Assembly: GCA_003024985.2 (NCBI GenBank) | Contig: PXIH01S0054854.1 | DNA: 10,074 nucleotides | Source of the DNA: Euperipatoides rowelli | Lineage: Eukaryota; Onychophora; Udeonychophora; Euonychophora; Peripatopsidae | Reading direction: 5' to 3' (one strand) | In this document: positions 7,859 through 10,074 of the stretch, in pieces | Layout of the letters: every line of letters starts with the position of its first letter | Numbering within the stretch: position 1 is the first letter of the stretch | Made by a program: the position numbers and the translations under genes | The notes under the pieces: generated by a model | What the model was told of the DNA's origin: nothing | The model's input: the letters and a program-made list of their open reading frames with translations, nothing else | Database searches by the model: none

Positions 7859-8271
7859 GAAAAATAACATTTTCTTATTGGTCGAATTTTGACCAACACT
7901 GGTTACTAGTAATTATTATTTGGCCATTTAATTGATTTTATAGCAAGATAAAAAGAAACGGTGATAACAACATAGGTAGTGAAACTGTTGGAATGATTTC
8001 AATCCTGAGTTATTTAAATGTAACCTAAATGAAACAAATTAACTTCAAGTATGCTTTCAACATTAAACAAAAAAAACATGTGCGAATTAATCAGGCAGAA
8101 TGACGATTATGTATAAATGGTAACTAAAATATTGTTATACTCATGTTCAATGATCGGTAAAATACATTTTTCTATTAATACTGAAATAATGGTATTTTCT
8201 TATGAATACCAGTATTTAAATTAATAGCTTACCAATAAAATATGACCGGAATCCCGGTATTGGAATCACTA

Positions 8272-8279
8272 GCATTACA
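8272..8279. repeat. Likely target-site duplication of the hAT element, right copy
   Basis: GCATTACA lies directly outside the right TIR (ends 8271). It matches the left copy if a single-base deletion is allowed. The simple TG/TA repeat begins at its edge, which may have blurred the duplication. Confidence 0.5.
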
Positions 8280-8385
8280 TATATGTGTGTGTGTAATGTG
8301 TATACGTGTGTAGGTACGTGAGCAAGTGTACATATATATTAAAGTGTGTATGTATATACTGTATGTATGTAGGTATATACAACTG
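8278..8385. repeat. Degenerate TG/TA simple repeat
   Basis: Runs of TGTGTG, TATATA and GTATGTATGTA alternate with a few interruptions. Beginning at the right end of the hAT element, it may have been the insertion context. Open frames read through it on the minus strand (8229-8414) are an artefact of the low-complexity sequence. Confidence 0.85.
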
Positions 8386-8399
8386 CCCATTTCTCGAAT

Positions 8400-9484
8400 A
8401 CCGCACAGAAGCAAGACAAATCTTTTCGCACATATAAGTGAATTATCAATTCTTTATTTCTAAATGTTAAAAAAAAAATGTGCTATTTTAATTATTAATT
8501 TCAAATGTTTTATACCTGTTGCTTTTTAAAATCGATTACACAATTTTTCTAGCACCCTGTCCTTGGCACACAATGTTAGCTTGTGGGCATATATGCACCA
8601 ATGTCGAACATATAAATATTCTAAAATCCTATATGCAATATAGCATGTCTTTGTAATGCAATGCAAATTTAACAGTTACAAAAGCATTTAAAACCATTCA
8701 TGTTAGTCTGCAGAATAAAGAGTTTGGGTTTATGTATATGATTACATAATATCAAATCATACTGTCTTCATTAAAAAACATAGGAAATTTCCATCGATTT
8801 ACAATAATCTTTAAAACAATCTAGAAAAATGTTTTTTTTAAAAAATAGATTATCCTCCAATAATATTGATTTCATTGAAAATTAATTATGTCAAATGGTC
8901 TTTGGTTAAAAAAAAAAAAAAAAAAATCTCAAATACAAAAACAGAATTTTGGTCCAGAATTGTTGAATGGCTAGCATCATGCAAGATTCACATTTAGACT
9001 ATCATGAAACCATTAATAGACTATAGATCCTTAAGTGTTAAGAAAACAGTTTGCATGTGTGTCTTTTATAATATAAATCAATGACATTGAAACACTATAG
9101 AGCTGCTTTATCTTTATCTGTATGGAAAACTGATGGCTTGGGAAAGAATCAATTATTTGAAAGATTTCTTCATAGTTTTTCTTTTCTTAAAATTCTAGTG
9201 GAATTTAGAGTGACAAGCTGGAGAAACCAGAGGGTCCAGTTGTTAGAAGGGTAATTAATGGTATGTGATCCATTTTTTAAATCTGTGTTGACAGTAAGGG
9301 GAGTGAGCTGTTTTATCAATTACAGTGTATTGATTTCCTTTTTTTTAAAATCCAGTTCTTACCATTTTCAGACTGATGTCGGTAAAGAAAAAAAAAGGTT
9401 ATGTAAATTAATGTGTGCGTGTGTGCCTCTTCTCATTTTTTAATAATAATTGAAATTATGATCCAATTTCTGGTTGTCTATGTT
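8400..9484. other. AT-rich non-coding stretch, no gene seen
   Basis: Nothing beyond low-complexity tracts was recognised. A 19-base A-run lies at 8908-8926. The + strand open frame at 9258-9443 has no recognisable family features and is read through T- and A-rich sequence. Confidence 0.6.
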
Positions 9485-9757
9485 TTAATAATTTTTGAAC
9501 TTGTGATCTGATTTCACCCAAATCTGTTGGGGATCTAGAGGGCGACACTGAATAGCTTCCCATATTCCACTTACTGTATTTTCATTTAGTTTTGTGTCGG
9601 TGTATATATTGTAGTAATCTTTCGATCTTGTGAACCAACCAGATTTTGTTTGCTTTTTGTTCGTCAATCTAGCCATCTCCATAATAATCTTTGCACTTGA
9701 CTGATTTCTAGCAAACTTTCCAGCTGCTAGTGGATAATATAAGTAGTATATTTTCAT
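9485..9757 (-). CDS. Hypothetical open frame of 90 codons, possibly part of an unrecognised exon or element remnant
   Basis: This is the longest open frame in the window apart from the PITPNC1-like exon context. From the ATG at 9755-9757 it runs 90 codons to a stop. The in-frame stop upstream lies only six codons before the ATG. The predicted protein is basic, with Lys/Arg-rich stretches (around residues 34-46, including TNKKQTKSGWFTRSK), four Trp or Phe aromatic positions in its middle part, and a C-terminal part with GIWEAIQCRPLDPQQIW. It has no signal peptide, membrane segment or motif I recognise. Base composition is less AT-skewed than its surroundings, which makes chance less likely but does not prove coding. 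It could be a piece of a transposon or retroelement protein or an exon of a minus-strand gene nested in the intron. No promoter or splice sites were established. Confidence 0.25.
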   Translation of the reverse strand: MKIYYLYYPLAAGKFARNQSSAKIIMEMARLTNKKQTKSGWFTRSKDYYNIYTDTKLNENTVSGIWEAIQCRPLDPQQIWVKSDHKFKNY

Positions 9758-9987
9758 GTCTTGTCTGATTGTTCATTTGCCACACATCAGAAGTACCATA
9801 ATGCATTAGTGCTTGCTTGAAACGTCTTATAATTAAGTTTTAATGAAATGCAGTTTTTTTTTTATGATTTTTCAAAGAATTTCTAAAACAAAATTCCACT
9901 TAGGCTGGCTCTATTCTTGCAATTTAAATGGTGATTGAATTGGTGTGATCGGGTGGCATCAGCAAGTCATGTTGAAATTTGGCAAAG

Positions 9988-10074
9988 TTTTGGCCGCGAT
10001 TCATAATTACCGTATTCTCGCGGTCAAAAGCGCCACCTGGGGGAAAGCGCAGGTGAAATTTCGAAAAATAAAGG
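9988..10074. repeat. CpG-rich patch with two inverted repeats, probably the edge of a mobile element
   Basis: TTTTGGCCGCGA (9988-9999) pairs with TCGCGGTCAAAA (10018-10029) at 11 of 12 positions. CACCTG (10034-10039) pairs with CAGGTG (10050-10055), both also E-box words. About eight CpGs occur in about 85 bases, against very few in most of the window. The patch continues past the right edge, so its nature cannot be settled. Confidence 0.5.

Larger units (their letters stand above)
6542..8271. mobile_element. Non-autonomous hAT-type DNA transposon, about 1.73 kb
   Basis: The left end TAGTGAATCCAATACC (6542-6557) is matched at the right by the reverse complement TAGTGATTCCAATACC (8256-8271), a 16-bp terminal inverted repeat with one mismatch. 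The TAGTG start fits the hAT consensus (C/T)A(A/G)NG. The flanks are GCATTTAC (6534-6541) and GCATTAC(A) (8272-8279), equal if one T was lost, which fits the 8-bp duplication of hAT elements. The ends are also mirror-symmetric inside: CAGTATTAAT lies 84 bp from the left end (6626-6635) and its complement 88 bp from the right end (8174-8183). GGTATTC.TA is at 6585-6594 and its complement at 8201-8210. Such subterminal motifs are typical transposase-binding regions in hAT elements. The interior is AT-rich with no open frame resembling a transposase or a hATC domain, so mobility would need a transposase made elsewhere. It contains the minisatellite at 7693-7858. Confidence 0.78.
1617..10074 (+). 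other. Inferred long downstream intron of the PITPNC1-like gene (continues past the window)
   Basis: After the donor at 1617 I looked for the next PITP-domain exon, which should code for a Lys-Leu-Pro-Ser-Trp-like start and a Lys-Ala-Trp-Asn-Tyr-Tyr-Pro-like motif. I found nothing like it on the + strand. The simplest reading is one intron of at least 8.4 kb. PITPNC1 introns are known to be very long in vertebrates, so this is plausible. It is filled with a long hairpin, simple repeats, a hAT-type transposon and AT-rich sequence. An unrecognised nested or neighbouring gene, for example around 9485-9757 on the minus strand, cannot be excluded. Confidence 0.6.

Noticed and set aside
8229-8414. 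61-codon minus-strand open frame rich in Tyr, Thr, Ile and His
   Set aside because: It crosses the right TIR and is made of the TG/TA simple repeat.
8908-8926. 19-base A-run that might mark a retrocopy tail
   Set aside because: No upstream retro-derived sequence, polyadenylation context or flanking duplication was recognised. Homopolymer runs are common throughout the window.
9258-9443. 61-codon plus-strand open frame
   Set aside because: It passes through homopolymer tracts, with no family resemblance or bounded exon structure.

Overview
This is AT-rich animal genomic DNA, almost all non-coding. One short exon can be read with confidence. It lies at 1468-1616 on the + strand and encodes 49 residues plus two bases of a PITP (phosphatidylinositol-transfer protein) domain. 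It matches the single-domain RdgB-beta / PITPNC1 type best. A polypyrimidine-AG acceptor and a GT donor flank it, and the reading frame hits a stop directly after the donor. The rest of the window is best read as the intron before the exon (1-1467, running off the left edge) and the very long intron after it (from 1617, apparently at least 8.4 kb). No second PITPNC1 exon was found. The exon family, spliced structure, low GC and scattered TAGGCCTA/TAGGCTA words suggest an invertebrate metazoan, probably marine. I cannot name the phylum.

Upstream intron (1-1467): a 31-bp tandem repeat (301-385) is interrupted by a roughly 0.56-kb non-autonomous DNA transposon (386-949). The transposon has terminal inverted repeats and a 9-10 bp target-site duplication, GCATATACC(C). 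A diverged tandem duplication with units of about 117 bp (979-1212) follows.

Start of the downstream intron (1617-2050): 34 bases after the exon's donor there is a nearly perfect inverted repeat with two 84-bp arms, a 2-base centre and 7 mismatches. Transcribed as part of the pre-mRNA, it would form a long double-stranded hairpin beside the 5' splice site. This is the most striking structural signal in the window.

Middle (2050-6541): AT-rich unique-looking sequence with simple repeats, short palindromes, a C/G-rich palindromic patch near 4016-4079 and a 21-bp dispersed repeat (4085 and 4670). No gene is seen.

6542-8271: an apparently undescribed non-autonomous hAT-type transposon of about 1.73 kb. 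It has TAGTG-starting terminal inverted repeats, a slightly decayed 8-bp target-site duplication and mirror-symmetric subterminal GGTATT/CAGTATTAAT motifs. It contains a minisatellite with higher-order structure (7693-7858), in which an 83-bp compound unit is present twice.

8272-10074: a TG/TA-rich simple repeat directly beside the hAT end, then AT-rich sequence. A minus-strand 90-codon open frame of unknown identity follows (9485-9757), and then a CpG-rich patch with two inverted repeats at the right edge, probably the start of another element. No RNA genes, CRISPR array or intact mobile-element protein genes were recognised.
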